Assembly (NCBI GenBank): GCA_903879335.1
Contig: CAIRLC010000019.1
Location: 186,001-250,000 of the forward strand
DNA from: an uncultured Pseudomonadota bacterium
Lineage (GTDB): Bacteria > Pseudomonadota > Gammaproteobacteria > Steroidobacterales > Steroidobacteraceae
Reading direction: 5' to 3'
Length of the DNA: 64,000 nucleotides
Shown here one piece after another: positions 49,417 to 59,736 of this stretch (position 1 is the first letter of the stretch; every line of letters starts with the position of its first letter). The notes under the pieces were generated by a model. That model ran no database searches, was not told the DNA's origin, and saw only the letters and a list, made by a program, of their open reading frames with translations. The translations under genes were made by a program, and so were the position numbers.

Positions 49417-52134
49417 GTGTCAGTGATTTTACGGCGCTCTGCATTGGCAGCCGGCGTTCTAGCGGCGCTCTATGGATCAGCGGGCACCTTCGGTGTCCAG
49501 GCGCTGCTCAAACAAAATTTGATCGCGTATGCCCAGCAGCACGGCCACACCGTAGAGGTAGGCAGGATCCGCAGCAACCCCTTCACGTTGACCGTGGAGA
49601 TCACGGCGCTGCAGTTTATAAATGGCTCGCATGAGCCCGACGTGTCGATCGCTCGTATCCGCCTCGATCTGAATTGGCGCACGCTTGTACGGCGCAGACT
49701 GTCCATCAATTCCATCGACATCTTGATTGATCGCCTGAAAGCCGTACGACGAGCGGACGGAAGCGTTGACCTACTGGAATTGATTCCCGTGGCCGATCCA
49801 AAGGCACCATGGCCGTACGTGGCGATTCAGCAGGGCACTGTGATCGCCCACGACCTCGTCGTGCAGGATCCATCCGCCGGGGCCGGTGCGCAACTGCACC
49901 TCAACGAGGCCAAGCTTTCAGTTCAGAATTTTTCGACTGCGGACCCGAGTAGCGCTTGGTCGGCATCCTTCGTCAGCGACCGAGGCGAGGCGGCGACTAT
50001 CGTTTCGACCTGGGTACTCGAGCCGATGGGGCTGACCAGCACTATTCATCTCTCGCAGCTTGATCTGGCGCGTCTCGGCCCTGAGTGGGTTGCACTGGTG
50101 CCGGCAATCAAGGGTCGAGTCAATGTGGATGGTGCGGTTCGCTGGGTGACCGGCAAGCCATCAGCGTTAAGCGTCCGGGTAGACCGTGTCGCGGGTTCTG
50201 ATACCGATATCGCATTGTCTGCGGACGCTGCAATCACGCTCTCGATACCGAGCTGGACGGTTTCAGCGCTGACTTTTGACCGCGCGACCCAAGTTGTATC
50301 GGTGGACGGCATCCACCTCAGCGGTCCACAAGGACACCTCCTGCATACCAGCCTTGGTTGGAGCAGCGTGCAACCCCATGCCTCGCTATCGCCGTTCACG
50401 GTTCGACTCGGAAGTATCGGCATCACGGATGGCGCCCTCGATGTCGAGGATAGAACTCATGAGCAGCCTGCTCATACTCGACTCTCTAACCTGAATGTCC
50501 AAGTGGGCCCGGAAAAGGAACAGCGGCGGCAGCTGAGCGTTTCGTCGACGGTTGGAACTTCAGGCCAGGTAGAAGCAAACGGTCTTATCGGAACTGACGG
50601 CCGCAGCGCCGAACTGGCCCTTACCGCTTCACGACTGTCGGTGACCGACCTGTCAGCCTACCTGCAGCCGCTGATTGCGCTTCGGATCAAGTCCGGCTTC
50701 ATGTCGGGCTCGGGTCATGCCACCTATGACGGCGACAACTTTCACTATGTCGGCAATGCGGGGTTAGATGAAGTCCGCACCATGGATCTAAGTCGTGAGC
50801 GAGACCTCATCGGCATCGACCATATGCAAGCAGAAGGTGTTGACGTCCATTGGCCTCAATTGTCCATCCACATGCATACGGTGGATGCTGACGGACCCTA
50901 TGCCGACGTGCGCTTCGGTCAGGATGGACACTCGAATCTCAGCAGCCTGATTCCCAAGCCGAAAATCGGCAGCTCACGCACGCCACTGGCCTTAACGATC
51001 GATACGACGCGTGTTAAAAACGGACGCCTATTCTTGGCCGATGAATCACAAGGAATGGCTTTTGAAACCAGCATTGCTGATCTGCAAGGTCAGATTGACG
51101 GCCTCTCATCCGATCCTACAACTCGGGCACATATCGCGTTTACCGGACACGTGGATCGCTATGCTCCCGCCTCGATCGAAGGGGATGCCAACTTAATCGG
51201 TGACCCTATCGCGGCCGACGTCCATGTACATTTTGAAAATCTAGAACTGACGGGGCTGTCGCCCTATTCAGGTCGCTATGCGGGCTATCAAATACGCAAA
51301 GGCAAAGCGACTGCAGACCTGAATTACCGCGTCGCCAATCACCACGTCGATGCCACCCATCACGTTCGTCTCAAGCAATTCGAACTCGGCGCCCGGGTTG
51401 AGGGCGAGCCGGGGCTTGGAATCCCGTTGGGCTTAGTCGTGGCGTTACTGAAAGATCGGGATGGCAATATTGATCTGGATGTACCGCTCACTGGTACGTT
51501 CAGCGACCCTAATTTCAATGTTGGACGCTTGACGAAAAAAGTGATTGGCAATTTGTTTAGCAAAATTGTCATGTCGCCGTTTGCGACTCTAGGTGCTCTA
51601 TTCGGCGCCGGCGAAGAAATTTCAACAATCGATTTTGCGTCCGGTTCAGCACGGGTAGACGATACCGCCCGTTCCCGCCTCACCACACTCGCCCATGCGA
51701 TGGCGGCACGGCCGGGTGTCAGCTTAGAAGTGCCCATTGTCGTCACGCCCGTAGATGCAACTGCGCTTGCTTCGCAGCGTTACCAAGAGATCGTGCTCAC
51801 GCGAGCTCGAGAGCGGCTCGGCGACGCCGAAGACAGCACGTTATGGGCACGGCTCAGTGAGTCCCCTGAGCAGCACAAAGCGGTGCTACTGGCTGCCCTC
51901 GGCAGTGATATTCGAGACGCGTCGCTCGATATCGCTCAATTGGATGCGCTGGTTCACCAGCAGACGACCCCCAGCGCCGACGACCTCGAGCAATTAGCGT
52001 CCACGCGTGCGCAAGCCATTCAGGCCGTACTGCTCGACGGGACGAACATAGACCCAGGCCGAGTGTTTCTGGTTCGGGGCTTCAAAACCGATGCGACGGC
52101 GACAACTGTCCATCTGAAGCTCGCATTGCGCTGA
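49417..52134 (+). CDS. DUF748 / AsmA-like envelope protein
   Basis: 905 aa, N-terminal TM, LGIPLGLVVALLKDRDGNIDLDVPLTGTFSDPNFNVG motif. Confidence 0.88.
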   Translation: MSVILRRSALAAGVLAALYGSAGTFGVQALLKQNLIAYAQQHGHTVEVGRIRSNPFTLTVEITALQFINGSHEPDVSIARIRLDLNWRTLVRRRLSINSIDILIDRLKAVRRADGSVDLLELIPVADPKAPWPYVAIQQGTVIAHDLVVQDPSAGAGAQLHLNEAKLSVQNFSTADPSSAWSASFVSDRGEAATIVSTWVLEPMGLTSTIHLSQLDLARLGPEWVALVPAIKGRVNVDGAVRWVTGKPSALSVRVDRVAGSDTDIALSADAAITLSIPSWTVSALTFDRATQVVSVDGIHLSGPQGHLLHTSLGWSSVQPHASLSPFTVRLGSIGITDGALDVEDRTHEQPAHTRLSNLNVQVGPEKEQRRQLSVSSTVGTSGQVEANGLIGTDGRSAELALTASRLSVTDLSAYLQPLIALRIKSGFMSGSGHATYDGDNFHYVGNAGLDEVRTMDLSRERDLIGIDHMQAEGVDVHWPQLSIHMHTVDADGPYADVRFGQDGHSNLSSLIPKPKIGSSRTPLALTIDTTRVKNGRLFLADESQGMAFETSIADLQGQIDGLSSDPTTRAHIAFTGHVDRYAPASIEGDANLIGDPIAADVHVHFENLELTGLSPYSGRYAGYQIRKGKATADLNYRVANHHVDATHHVRLKQFELGARVEGEPGLGIPLGLVVALLKDRDGNIDLDVPLTGTFSDPNFNVGRLTKKVIGNLFSKIVMSPFATLGALFGAGEEISTIDFASGSARVDDTARSRLTTLAHAMAARPGVSLEVPIVVTPVDATALASQRYQEIVLTRARERLGDAEDSTLWARLSESPEQHKAVLLAALGSDIRDASLDIAQLDALVHQQTTPSADDLEQLASTRAQAIQAVLLDGTNIDPGRVFLVRGFKTDATATTVHLKLALR

Positions 52135-52144
52135 CGGGCAAGGC

Positions 52145-53008
52145 TCAGGCGCGGACGCGAAGGAGGCCCTCTTGCGCGGTACTTGCCACCAACACGCCAT
52201 CTTTTGAATAGATAGACCCCCGGCAGAACCCTCGAGCGCCCGCCGCGCTCGGGCTATCAATCACGTAGAGCAACCAGTCATCGACGCGGCATTCCCGATG
52301 AAACCACATGGCGTGATCGATACTCGCCACTTGTAATTGCATCAGAGAAATTCCGTGCGGCTGAATGGCCGCACCGAGAAAATTGTAGTCCGAGACGTAC
52401 GCCAACAAGCTGCGATGTAACCAAGCATCGGCAGATGGCACTCGATCGACCGCACGAAACCAAAATTGCTTTGAGGGTTCTGACGGTGGCGGATCAATCA
52501 AATTGACGTCCTGGATCGGTCTGAATTCAAACGGTCGGTTACTGCTCGCGAAAAACCGCTGAATCCGTTCTGGCAGCATTTTGAGTCGAGGGTCGTCCTC
52601 GGCTGAGTAGGTGCGAAGCGTCTCAGGTGCCGGCACAGCCGGCATCGTGGCCGCATGCTCAAAGCCAGGCTCGGCGATGTGAAAAGAAGCGGCCAGGCGG
52701 AATATCTGCTCACCGTGCTGGATGGCCGTGACGTTACGAGTCGAAAAACTGTGTCCGTCTCGACTGCGATCCACCTCGTACACAATCGGTGCATCGACAT
52801 CGCCGCGGCGCAAGAAATACGCATGCAACGAATGACAATCGCGCTGGGCACCGTCAATCGTTTTGTAGGCAGCGACCAGCGCTTGACCGAGCACTTGCCC
52901 ACCGAACACTTGAGGGCTCCCAATATCGCGGCTCTCCCCGCGAAACAGGTTCACTTCGAGCGTTTCAAGCTCAAGTACCTTCAATAAATCGGTCAGGCGT
53001 ACGTCCAC
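52145..53008 (-). CDS. tesB: Acyl-CoA thioesterase II
   Basis: VFGGQVLGQALVAAYKTID, SLHAYFLRRGDVDAPIVYEVDRSRDGHSFSTRNVTAIQHG; GTG start. Confidence 0.94.
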   Translation of the reverse strand: MDVRLTDLLKVLELETLEVNLFRGESRDIGSPQVFGGQVLGQALVAAYKTIDGAQRDCHSLHAYFLRRGDVDAPIVYEVDRSRDGHSFSTRNVTAIQHGEQIFRLAASFHIAEPGFEHAATMPAVPAPETLRTYSAEDDPRLKMLPERIQRFFASSNRPFEFRPIQDVNLIDPPPSEPSKQFWFRAVDRVPSADAWLHRSLLAYVSDYNFLGAAIQPHGISLMQLQVASIDHAMWFHRECRVDDWLLYVIDSPSAAGARGFCRGSIYSKDGVLVASTAQEGLLRVRA

Positions 53009-53010
53009 GA

Positions 53011-54048
53011 TCAGCCAACACCCAGGCGCTTTTGCATCGCGGGACTGGTCGTCGTGTACTGCAAGAACTGCTTCTTCTCCGGATAGAGCCAACCCTGCAC
53101 ACCGAAGGCTGCGAGCGCGGCTTCATGGAAACCCGACAGAATCAGTTTCTTTTTGCCGGGATAGGTATTGATGTCGCCCACCGCGAAGATACCCGGCTCG
53201 CTGGTCTGGAACTTTTCCGTATCGACCTTCAATGCCTTCTTTTCGAGCTCAAGACCCCATTCCGCAATGGGTCCGAGCTTTGGATGTAATCCGTAGAACG
53301 CGAACGCGTGGTCACATTTCACCTGAACCAACTCACCGTCTGGCTTCTTGATGCGAGCGCCCTTGAGCGCAAGACCATCAACGTCCAAGCCTTCGACCAG
53401 ACCCTCATGGAATGCCAATTTGCCCTCGGCCTCCATTTCCCGCATTCGTGCAACAGACGATGGCGCAGCGCGGAAATCAGCGCGGCGATGGACCAAGGTG
53501 ACAGACGCGGCCTTGCCAGTGAAATCTAAAGCCCAGTCGAGCGCCGAATCACCACCGCCGAGTACCAACAGGTTCTGACCGTAATACTGCTGTGCGTCAC
53601 GAACACGATAGTGCACGTGGCGGCCTTCCAGTTCGTCTGCGCCCGGAGCCACTAGGCGCCGCGGCTGGAATGAGCCGACACCACCAGCGATGATCACGGC
53701 GCCGGCATCAAAGACTGTTCCTGCCGAAGTGGTCACGGTAAAACGCCTGCCGTCGGTTTGACGCTGCACGCCGGTGACCTCCTCGCCGAGGTGCCATTCA
53801 GCCCCAAAGGGCTTTATTTGCTGCAATAAGCGATCAACCAGTTCCTGGGCGCCACAGACGGGTAGCGCTGGGATGTCATAAATCGGCTTCTCGGGATACA
53901 ACTCCGTGCATTGCCCGCCCGGCGCCTTCAATGAATCGATCAGGTGAGCCTTGATACCCAACAGGCCCAACTCAAAGACCTGAAAGAGACCGCAAGGGCC
54001 TGCGCCGACGATCACCACTTCAGTTTGGATCGGATTTTGATCTGACAT
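53011..54048 (-). CDS. Thioredoxin-reductase-like ferredoxin-NADP reductase
   Basis: VIVGAGPCGLFQVFELGLLGIKAHLIDSL, VLGGGDSALDWALDF, GIFAVGDINTYPGKKKLILSGFHEAALAAF. Confidence 0.93.
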   Translation of the reverse strand: MSDQNPIQTEVVIVGAGPCGLFQVFELGLLGIKAHLIDSLKAPGGQCTELYPEKPIYDIPALPVCGAQELVDRLLQQIKPFGAEWHLGEEVTGVQRQTDGRRFTVTTSAGTVFDAGAVIIAGGVGSFQPRRLVAPGADELEGRHVHYRVRDAQQYYGQNLLVLGGGDSALDWALDFTGKAASVTLVHRRADFRAAPSSVARMREMEAEGKLAFHEGLVEGLDVDGLALKGARIKKPDGELVQVKCDHAFAFYGLHPKLGPIAEWGLELEKKALKVDTEKFQTSEPGIFAVGDINTYPGKKKLILSGFHEAALAAFGVQGWLYPEKKQFLQYTTTSPAMQKRLGVG

Positions 54049-54226
54049 GACTGGTCTACCTGCCGAAGACTCGGGCTGTGCAATGGCAATACTCCATATT
54101 ACCGCAATGCACCATGGGCGGGGCCGGGTGGTAGGATCCGGACATGCGCCTCAACCGCCCAAGCTCCCGAGCTGTACAGTCTGGGAATCGGCCTGCGGAC
54201 CGAGTCACCGAGGCCGCTAAGTCCCT

Positions 54227-54778
54227 ATGAATGTTCGTCAGCGGATTTTGGATCACGCGCGCCATACGCACCTGTCGCACGGGACTCTGGTCTATCTACG
54301 TCCGCTGCGGGAGTCAGACTTCAAATACGCCCAACAGTACTTTCACGCGCTCTCCGCACGATCCCGGTATATGCGGTTTATGGTGCCGACCAAGTTGCTC
54401 TCTCAGGCGACGATCCAAGCGCTGCGGACGGCGATGAGCGCGCCTGACTGCGGTGTCAGCATCGCCATTGTCGACCATGGCCCTCCCATCGGAGAGGAAC
54501 CTATCGGTGGCGCGCGAATCGTGCCCACACGGCGTCGGGGTACCTGTGAGTTTGCATTATCCGTGGTGGACGTATGGCAAGGCCGCGGCGCCGGTCATGT
54601 GCTTTTAAAAGAAGTGATCCACCTGGCCCGCACGCGCGGCTATCACCGCGTGGAGGGGCAGGTCTTGACCGCGAATACTCGGATGCTGTCGGTCGCACGA
54701 CGGTTGCGCTTCGCAGCGCGCCTCAATGCCGAAGATCCTGCTGTGACCACTGTATCGCGCGTAATCTATTCTTTATGA
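54227..54778 (+). CDS. GNAT family N-acetyltransferase
   Basis: VYLRPLRESDFKYAQQYFHALSARSRYMRFM, VVDVWQGRGAGHVLLKEVI. Confidence 0.88.
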   Translation: MNVRQRILDHARHTHLSHGTLVYLRPLRESDFKYAQQYFHALSARSRYMRFMVPTKLLSQATIQALRTAMSAPDCGVSIAIVDHGPPIGEEPIGGARIVPTRRRGTCEFALSVVDVWQGRGAGHVLLKEVIHLARTRGYHRVEGQVLTANTRMLSVARRLRFAARLNAEDPAVTTVSRVIYSL

Positions 54779-56187
54779 ACAACGACCATCCGTCCTTATT
54801 ACCCGCCCAGCGGATTGATGCCAACGGCCAGGCCCACGTCGATCCGCGCGCCATCATCGCGCTCGCCGGGCCACTGATGATCAACAGCGCCATTCAAGCT
54901 GCCCTTAATCTTACGGACACGTGGTTCGTAGGACGTATTTCGACGACGGCTGTGGCAGCCATGGCTGCCATTTATTGGGTTGTTCTGTGCGCCATTCTGC
55001 TGCTGGGCGGTATCGGTATGGCAGTCCAGACTTTCGCGGCACAAGCCCATGGCGGTGGCCGTCGAGCCCGTGCGGCTCAGGCCGGATGGTCTGGACTTTA
55101 TGCAGGCGTGTTGAGCATTCCAGTATTCGTCGCGATTGGCTTTCTCGGCGGCCCGCTTTTGGATCTGCTGCACGTGGACACGGAGGTCCGTAGCCTTGCG
55201 CTCGCGTATTGGTGGCCCAGACTCGTTGTGGGTGGACCATTGGGATTGTTGGTGTGGGCCCTCACCGGCTTTTTCAACGGGATCAGCCGAACTCGGGTCA
55301 CCCTCGTGGTTACCGCCGCGATGGCGCTCGCAAACATTCCTTTCAACCAGTGGTTCATTTTTTCGCTGCACCTAGGCATCGCCGGTTCGGCATGGGGCAC
55401 GGTAGCGGCGGAAGTTGTCGGCCTTGGCTTTGCGCTGTCGTCATTCCTGTCAGAACCGATGCGCCGCGATTACCGCACCAGCCGCACCTGGCGCCGACCG
55501 ATGCTCCGCCGTCAGTTTGTTGAGGGACTCCCGATGGGCCTCAGCACGACCGCAGACCTCGTCGGTTTAGCGTTGTTCCAGTTAATGTTAGTGACGGCGA
55601 GCAGTATCGCCGGGGCGACCACGCAGATTGTGATGATGCTGACCTCGATCGCGTTCATGCCGGGCATCGGTATCGCACTGGCCGGGACAACCCTGGTCGG
55701 GCAATCGATTGGGATGGGCGAATTGGGCTGGGCACGACGGCTGGGGAATTGGATCATCATGGCCTGTGCCGTATTTATGGGCGGTATCGGTCTGGTGCTG
55801 GGGCTTATCGGGCCGTGGCTACTGCCGTGGTTCGTCAACGCCGACGATGCGTCAGCGGACGCGGTCGTGCGCTTAGGCATCCCCATCTTGTGGCTCGCTG
55901 CCGCCTATCAAACCTTCGACGGCATGAATATCGGTGCGAGTTTCTGTCTACGCGGCGCGTCGGATGCGCGAGTGCCGGCTTTGATCGTGGCCGGCCTCAG
56001 TTGGCTGTTTTTTGTACCAGCCGCCTATCTAACGGTTTTCGCGCCAGGCCAAGGATGGTTTGGGGGCCTGCCCGGCCTCGGGTACGGCGCAATCGGCGGC
56101 TGGATTGTCTCCGTGGCCTATGTGGTTCTGCTCGGCAGTAGCCTGACTTGGCGTTGGCGCTCCGAGGCCTGGCGCGCGCACCACTGA
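54775..56187 (+). CDS. MATE family efflux transporter
   Basis: ALAGPLMINSAIQAALNLTDTWFVGRIST; multi-TM MATE pattern; start ATG 54775. Confidence 0.92.
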   Translation: MNNDHPSLLPAQRIDANGQAHVDPRAIIALAGPLMINSAIQAALNLTDTWFVGRISTTAVAAMAAIYWVVLCAILLLGGIGMAVQTFAAQAHGGGRRARAAQAGWSGLYAGVLSIPVFVAIGFLGGPLLDLLHVDTEVRSLALAYWWPRLVVGGPLGLLVWALTGFFNGISRTRVTLVVTAAMALANIPFNQWFIFSLHLGIAGSAWGTVAAEVVGLGFALSSFLSEPMRRDYRTSRTWRRPMLRRQFVEGLPMGLSTTADLVGLALFQLMLVTASSIAGATTQIVMMLTSIAFMPGIGIALAGTTLVGQSIGMGELGWARRLGNWIIMACAVFMGGIGLVLGLIGPWLLPWFVNADDASADAVVRLGIPILWLAAAYQTFDGMNIGASFCLRGASDARVPALIVAGLSWLFFVPAAYLTVFAPGQGWFGGLPGLGYGAIGGWIVSVAYVVLLGSSLTWRWRSEAWRAHH

Positions 56188-56196
56188 GAGAGTGAC

Positions 56197-56220
56197 CGGT
56201 CGAGCGCGATCGCTCGACCG
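56197..56220. terminator. Hairpin between convergent MATE and FGE-fold genes
   Basis: Perfect 10-bp stem CGGTCGAGCG/CGCTCGACCG, loop CGAT, no U-tract. Confidence 0.6.
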
Positions 56221-56228
56221 TAATGGAC

Positions 56229-57209
56229 TCAGTTCATCTCACGGACCAGCCGGAAGCCAAGATCAGCCTGACGCAAAGCCTCTGCCTCGGCCTCTCGCGC
56301 GGCCGCACGTGCATGCGAAGGCCGCGATGCAAACGAACCGCCACGGACCACCCTCAATTCGCACCCGCCGGCCCAAACCCACGGTCGTGCGTCATCGGGT
56401 CGCCCCGCATTACTGGCGGTATAGCAGTCCTCGGTCCATTCCCGGACGTTGCCAATCAAGTCATAAAGATCGAATGCATTAGGCCGATAACTGGCTACAG
56501 GAGCCGTATAGGTGCGCCCATCCACACAACGGGCGTACGGTCCGGCCAAGGCGAGATCATGGACTGCGCCGGCGTCGTAGACGTTCGCATAATCACAGGC
56601 CAACGACTGCAGGCTGGCTTCATCGGAATCTAATTCGCTGAAAAATCTCGCTGTCGAGGTCCCTCCTCGCGCCGCATATTCCCATTCAACTTCAGACGGG
56701 AGGCGGTAGGTGTGACCCACCTGTTTCGTGAGCCACGCGGCATAGGCTTTAGCGTCGGCGAAATTAACGCAGACGACCGGTTCATTCTCCGATTGCGCGT
56801 CACCAAAGCCCGGGTCTTGCCAAGAGCGCTCCGGGAAGCGTTGCCAGCCACCGTCGCTCGGAACCCGACAATCGCCAGCAATTTGATACTGAGTCGCCTC
56901 GATGAATGCACGAAATTGCGCCACCGTGATTTCAGTGCGCGTCATCGCAAAAGGATGCGCAATCGTCACCGAGAGCGCGGGGGTTTCGCCGGTTTGCGCG
57001 TTCGCCTCACGCTCGCCAACGGGGGAGCCGAAGTGAAAAGTGCCCGCCGGAACGACAACGATTTCCGGGCAGTCGACACACTCGCGCGCCGTTTGCGGGC
57101 CTGGCTGGGCAGCGACTTGTGGCGCTGCCGGCGGCGCCACTGGCGTCGCTGCATAGGCTGCAGTGACGCTCAACAACAGCACAAGGCTCAGTACGTTTTT
57201 CCATGCCAT
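56229..57209 (-). CDS. Exported SUMF1/FGE-fold protein (paralog A)
   Basis: Signal peptide MAWKNVLSLVLLLSVTAAYA; YRLPSEVEWEYAARGG, NAFDLYDLIGNVREWTEDC, VVRGGSF. Confidence 0.9.
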   Translation of the reverse strand: MAWKNVLSLVLLLSVTAAYAATPVAPPAAPQVAAQPGPQTARECVDCPEIVVVPAGTFHFGSPVGEREANAQTGETPALSVTIAHPFAMTRTEITVAQFRAFIEATQYQIAGDCRVPSDGGWQRFPERSWQDPGFGDAQSENEPVVCVNFADAKAYAAWLTKQVGHTYRLPSEVEWEYAARGGTSTARFFSELDSDEASLQSLACDYANVYDAGAVHDLALAGPYARCVDGRTYTAPVASYRPNAFDLYDLIGNVREWTEDCYTASNAGRPDDARPWVWAGGCELRVVRGGSFASRPSHARAAAREAEAEALRQADLGFRLVREMN

Positions 57210-57210
57210 A

Positions 57211-58158
57211 TCAGCGGCCCTCCCCACGACCATCTAAATCGAGAGCCACCCGCATGCCGATCGTCTGAGCACGAAATGCGCCGTCTGTCGCCGTGCGGTA
57301 GGCACTGCGGGTCTCCTGCGCCGATGAGGCCCAACTACCGCCGCGCACCACATGGCGGCGGCACCCGCCGTTCCAAAACCATGACCGACCATCTTTAGGC
57401 CGACCCACATAACTATCGGTAAAACAGTCATCAACCCACTCAGCGACATTACCGATGAGGTCATAGATGCCAAAGGCATTCGGACGCAGTGCGCCCACAG
57501 GCGCTATATCGGCATAGCCGTCACGGCAGCGGGTCGGCTCCCACCCCAACGCGTAATGTTCTCGCGCGCTTAAATCGTAAGTGTTGGCGAAATCACAGCC
57601 ATCCGACGGGACATCACCCCAAGGCCAGGGCGACACAGAACCCGCACGGGCCGAGTATTCCCACTCGGCCTCTGATGGAAGGCGGTACGGCTTACCCGTT
57701 TTTTTTGCGAGCCACTGCACGTAAGCGCGCGCGTCAAACCAACTCAGGCAAGACGCCGGGTGATCGTCCGCCGTCGTGTCCTCCCGCGAATCGTCCGCCA
57801 ACGGCGTATGTTCCGCAGAAAATCTCGACTGTTCCTCGTTCCAGACGACGCAATCACCTTTCTGCTCGTACCCGGTTTCGGCGATAAAGATTCGAAACTC
57901 ACGCCGCGTCACTTCAGTCCGGCCTAGCGCAAATGCTCGCGATATCCGCACGACCGTCGATTGCGACTCAGCGCGTGTATCCCCTTGGGCCGGTGCGCCT
58001 GGCGTGCCCATCACAAAGGTACCGGCGGGGACACGTTGCATCTCAGGGCAATCTGGACAATCCCGGAACGGAGCGTTGACGTCCGCCGCCATAGCCACAG
58101 GCGTCAATAACAACAAGAAAAGTGCAGCGAGCGCTGTGCGCAGTGAAGCGATAGTCAC
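57211..58158 (-). CDS. Exported SUMF1/FGE-fold protein (paralog B)
   Basis: Signal peptide TIASLRTALAALFLLLLTPVAMA; MQRVPAGTFVMGTP, YRLPSEAEWEYSARAG, NAFGIYDLIGNVAEWVDDC, VVRGGSW; GTG start. Confidence 0.9.
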   Translation of the reverse strand: MTIASLRTALAALFLLLLTPVAMAADVNAPFRDCPDCPEMQRVPAGTFVMGTPGAPAQGDTRAESQSTVVRISRAFALGRTEVTRREFRIFIAETGYEQKGDCVVWNEEQSRFSAEHTPLADDSREDTTADDHPASCLSWFDARAYVQWLAKKTGKPYRLPSEAEWEYSARAGSVSPWPWGDVPSDGCDFANTYDLSAREHYALGWEPTRCRDGYADIAPVGALRPNAFGIYDLIGNVAEWVDDCFTDSYVGRPKDGRSWFWNGGCRRHVVRGGSWASSAQETRSAYRTATDGAFRAQTIGMRVALDLDGRGEGR

Positions 58159-58165
58159 GGAAACC

Positions 58166-59623
58166 TCAATTACCGATACGGATCGGAATAAAGATGTTGG
58201 ATCCTTGTCGATTAACGAGCAAGGCGATCGATCGTTTGGAGCCGATAATTTGTGCTTCCAACTCAGCAATGCTGGCGATTTTCTTGCCGTTCGCACCGAT
58301 AATGATGTCGCCAACATGTACTTCGGCCTCACGGGCTGCACCGTCGACTTGCTCAACAAATAGTCCAGCATCTATCCCATTCCGCCGTTCGCTCGGCCTC
58401 AAGGGATGAACAGAAAGACCGAGTTTTGCACCGGCGCTTGCCTTAGGGGCTGAGTCGTCGACGCGTGCGATCTTGCCTTCCTTGAGTTCCGCAATCTCGC
58501 ACATCACGTGCACCACAGAGCGGTTACGCCAGACCTCAAGATCAGCACGGGAACCGGGCTTCAGTTGCGAGATCACCGACGACAATTGGCCGGACCGCTC
58601 AATGGCTTGGCCATTCACGGCGACGATGACGTCGCCGGCCGTGATACCGGCCCGTTTTGCCGGTCCATCGTTTTCCACCTGACTGATGAGCGCTCCGCGT
58701 GGACGATCCAAACCAAAGGAATCAGCCAGTTGCTGCCCCACATCTTGCACCAGCACGCCAACGCGACCGCGTTGTACGCGACCGGTCTTCACCAACTGAT
58801 CTTTCACCGCAATAGCAATATCAATCGGAATGGCAAAAGAAATGCCCATAAAGCCACCGGTGCGGCTGTAGATCTGCGAATTGATGCCAACCACTTCGCC
58901 GGCCATATTGAACAAAGGCCCGCCAGAGTTACCTGGATTCACGGCGGCATCCGTCTGGATAAACGGCGTGTACTGGCCATCGGGTAAAGACCGTGAGGTA
59001 GCACTGACAATCCCAGCGGTCACGCTGTTATCGAAACCAAACGGAGAACCAATCGCGACGACCCATTCACCGGGACGCAGTTTGGAGGGCTCACCGAATT
59101 TCACCGTGGGCAAATCACGACCATCGATCTTCAGCACTGCGATATCCGTGCGCGCATCAACGCCAATGACCTTTGCTTTGAACTCGCGCCGGTCCGTCAG
59201 GCGCACGGTCACGTCTGTGGCGTCAGCCACCACATGTGCATTGGTCAAAATTGCGCCGTCCGCGGAAACAATAAATCCGGATCCTTCACCGCGTGCCACG
59301 GGATTATCTTCGTGAGCTTGCCCCCCAAATTTTTTCAGAAAATCGTGCAATGGATCATTTGGGCCGGAATCCTCTGCACTGGTCTTTTCCACGGTTGTCA
59401 CGTTGACGACCGCCGGACCGTAGGCCGCCACCAGTTCCGTGAAATCAGGCAGCCCTTTCACGAGCACGGCGGCACTACCCGGACTCAAGCCCTGATTGGA
59501 ACTGGCGGGCGCGGTCGCGACGCGGGGTCCCTGACCGCCACACCCGCACAGGATCGCCAGCGCCACAGCCGTTGCAGCGTAATAACGTCGGGCTGGGATG
59601 GATCGTTCAAAAGGCACGTTCAT
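58166..59623 (-). CDS. DegP/MucD-type periplasmic serine protease with PDZ domains
   Basis: GSGFIVSADGAILTNAHVV, FIQTDAAVNPGNSGGPLFN, two PDZ regions. Confidence 0.95.
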   Translation of the reverse strand: MNVPFERSIPARRYYAATAVALAILCGCGGQGPRVATAPASSNQGLSPGSAAVLVKGLPDFTELVAAYGPAVVNVTTVEKTSAEDSGPNDPLHDFLKKFGGQAHEDNPVARGEGSGFIVSADGAILTNAHVVADATDVTVRLTDRREFKAKVIGVDARTDIAVLKIDGRDLPTVKFGEPSKLRPGEWVVAIGSPFGFDNSVTAGIVSATSRSLPDGQYTPFIQTDAAVNPGNSGGPLFNMAGEVVGINSQIYSRTGGFMGISFAIPIDIAIAVKDQLVKTGRVQRGRVGVLVQDVGQQLADSFGLDRPRGALISQVENDGPAKRAGITAGDVIVAVNGQAIERSGQLSSVISQLKPGSRADLEVWRNRSVVHVMCEIAELKEGKIARVDDSAPKASAGAKLGLSVHPLRPSERRNGIDAGLFVEQVDGAAREAEVHVGDIIIGANGKKIASIAELEAQIIGSKRSIALLVNRQGSNIFIPIRIGN

Positions 59624-59736
59624 ACTCCGCTTTAGGTTGACCGGTGACCGCAGTTCCGACTCGTGGCTAAACCGGACAGTTCCTCATTTCATCGCACGTA
59701 GCCGCACACTCCGCCGCACCGCTACACTCTGCCCCT

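Noticed and set aside
56712-57398. 228-aa plus-strand ORF antisense to the FGE-fold genes
   Set aside because: Opposes two strongly supported exported proteins; low-complexity Arg-rich translation.
57211-58371. Use of the far upstream start for FGE-fold paralog B
   Set aside because: It would overlap the HtrA coding end; the GTG at 58158 yields a clean signal peptide.
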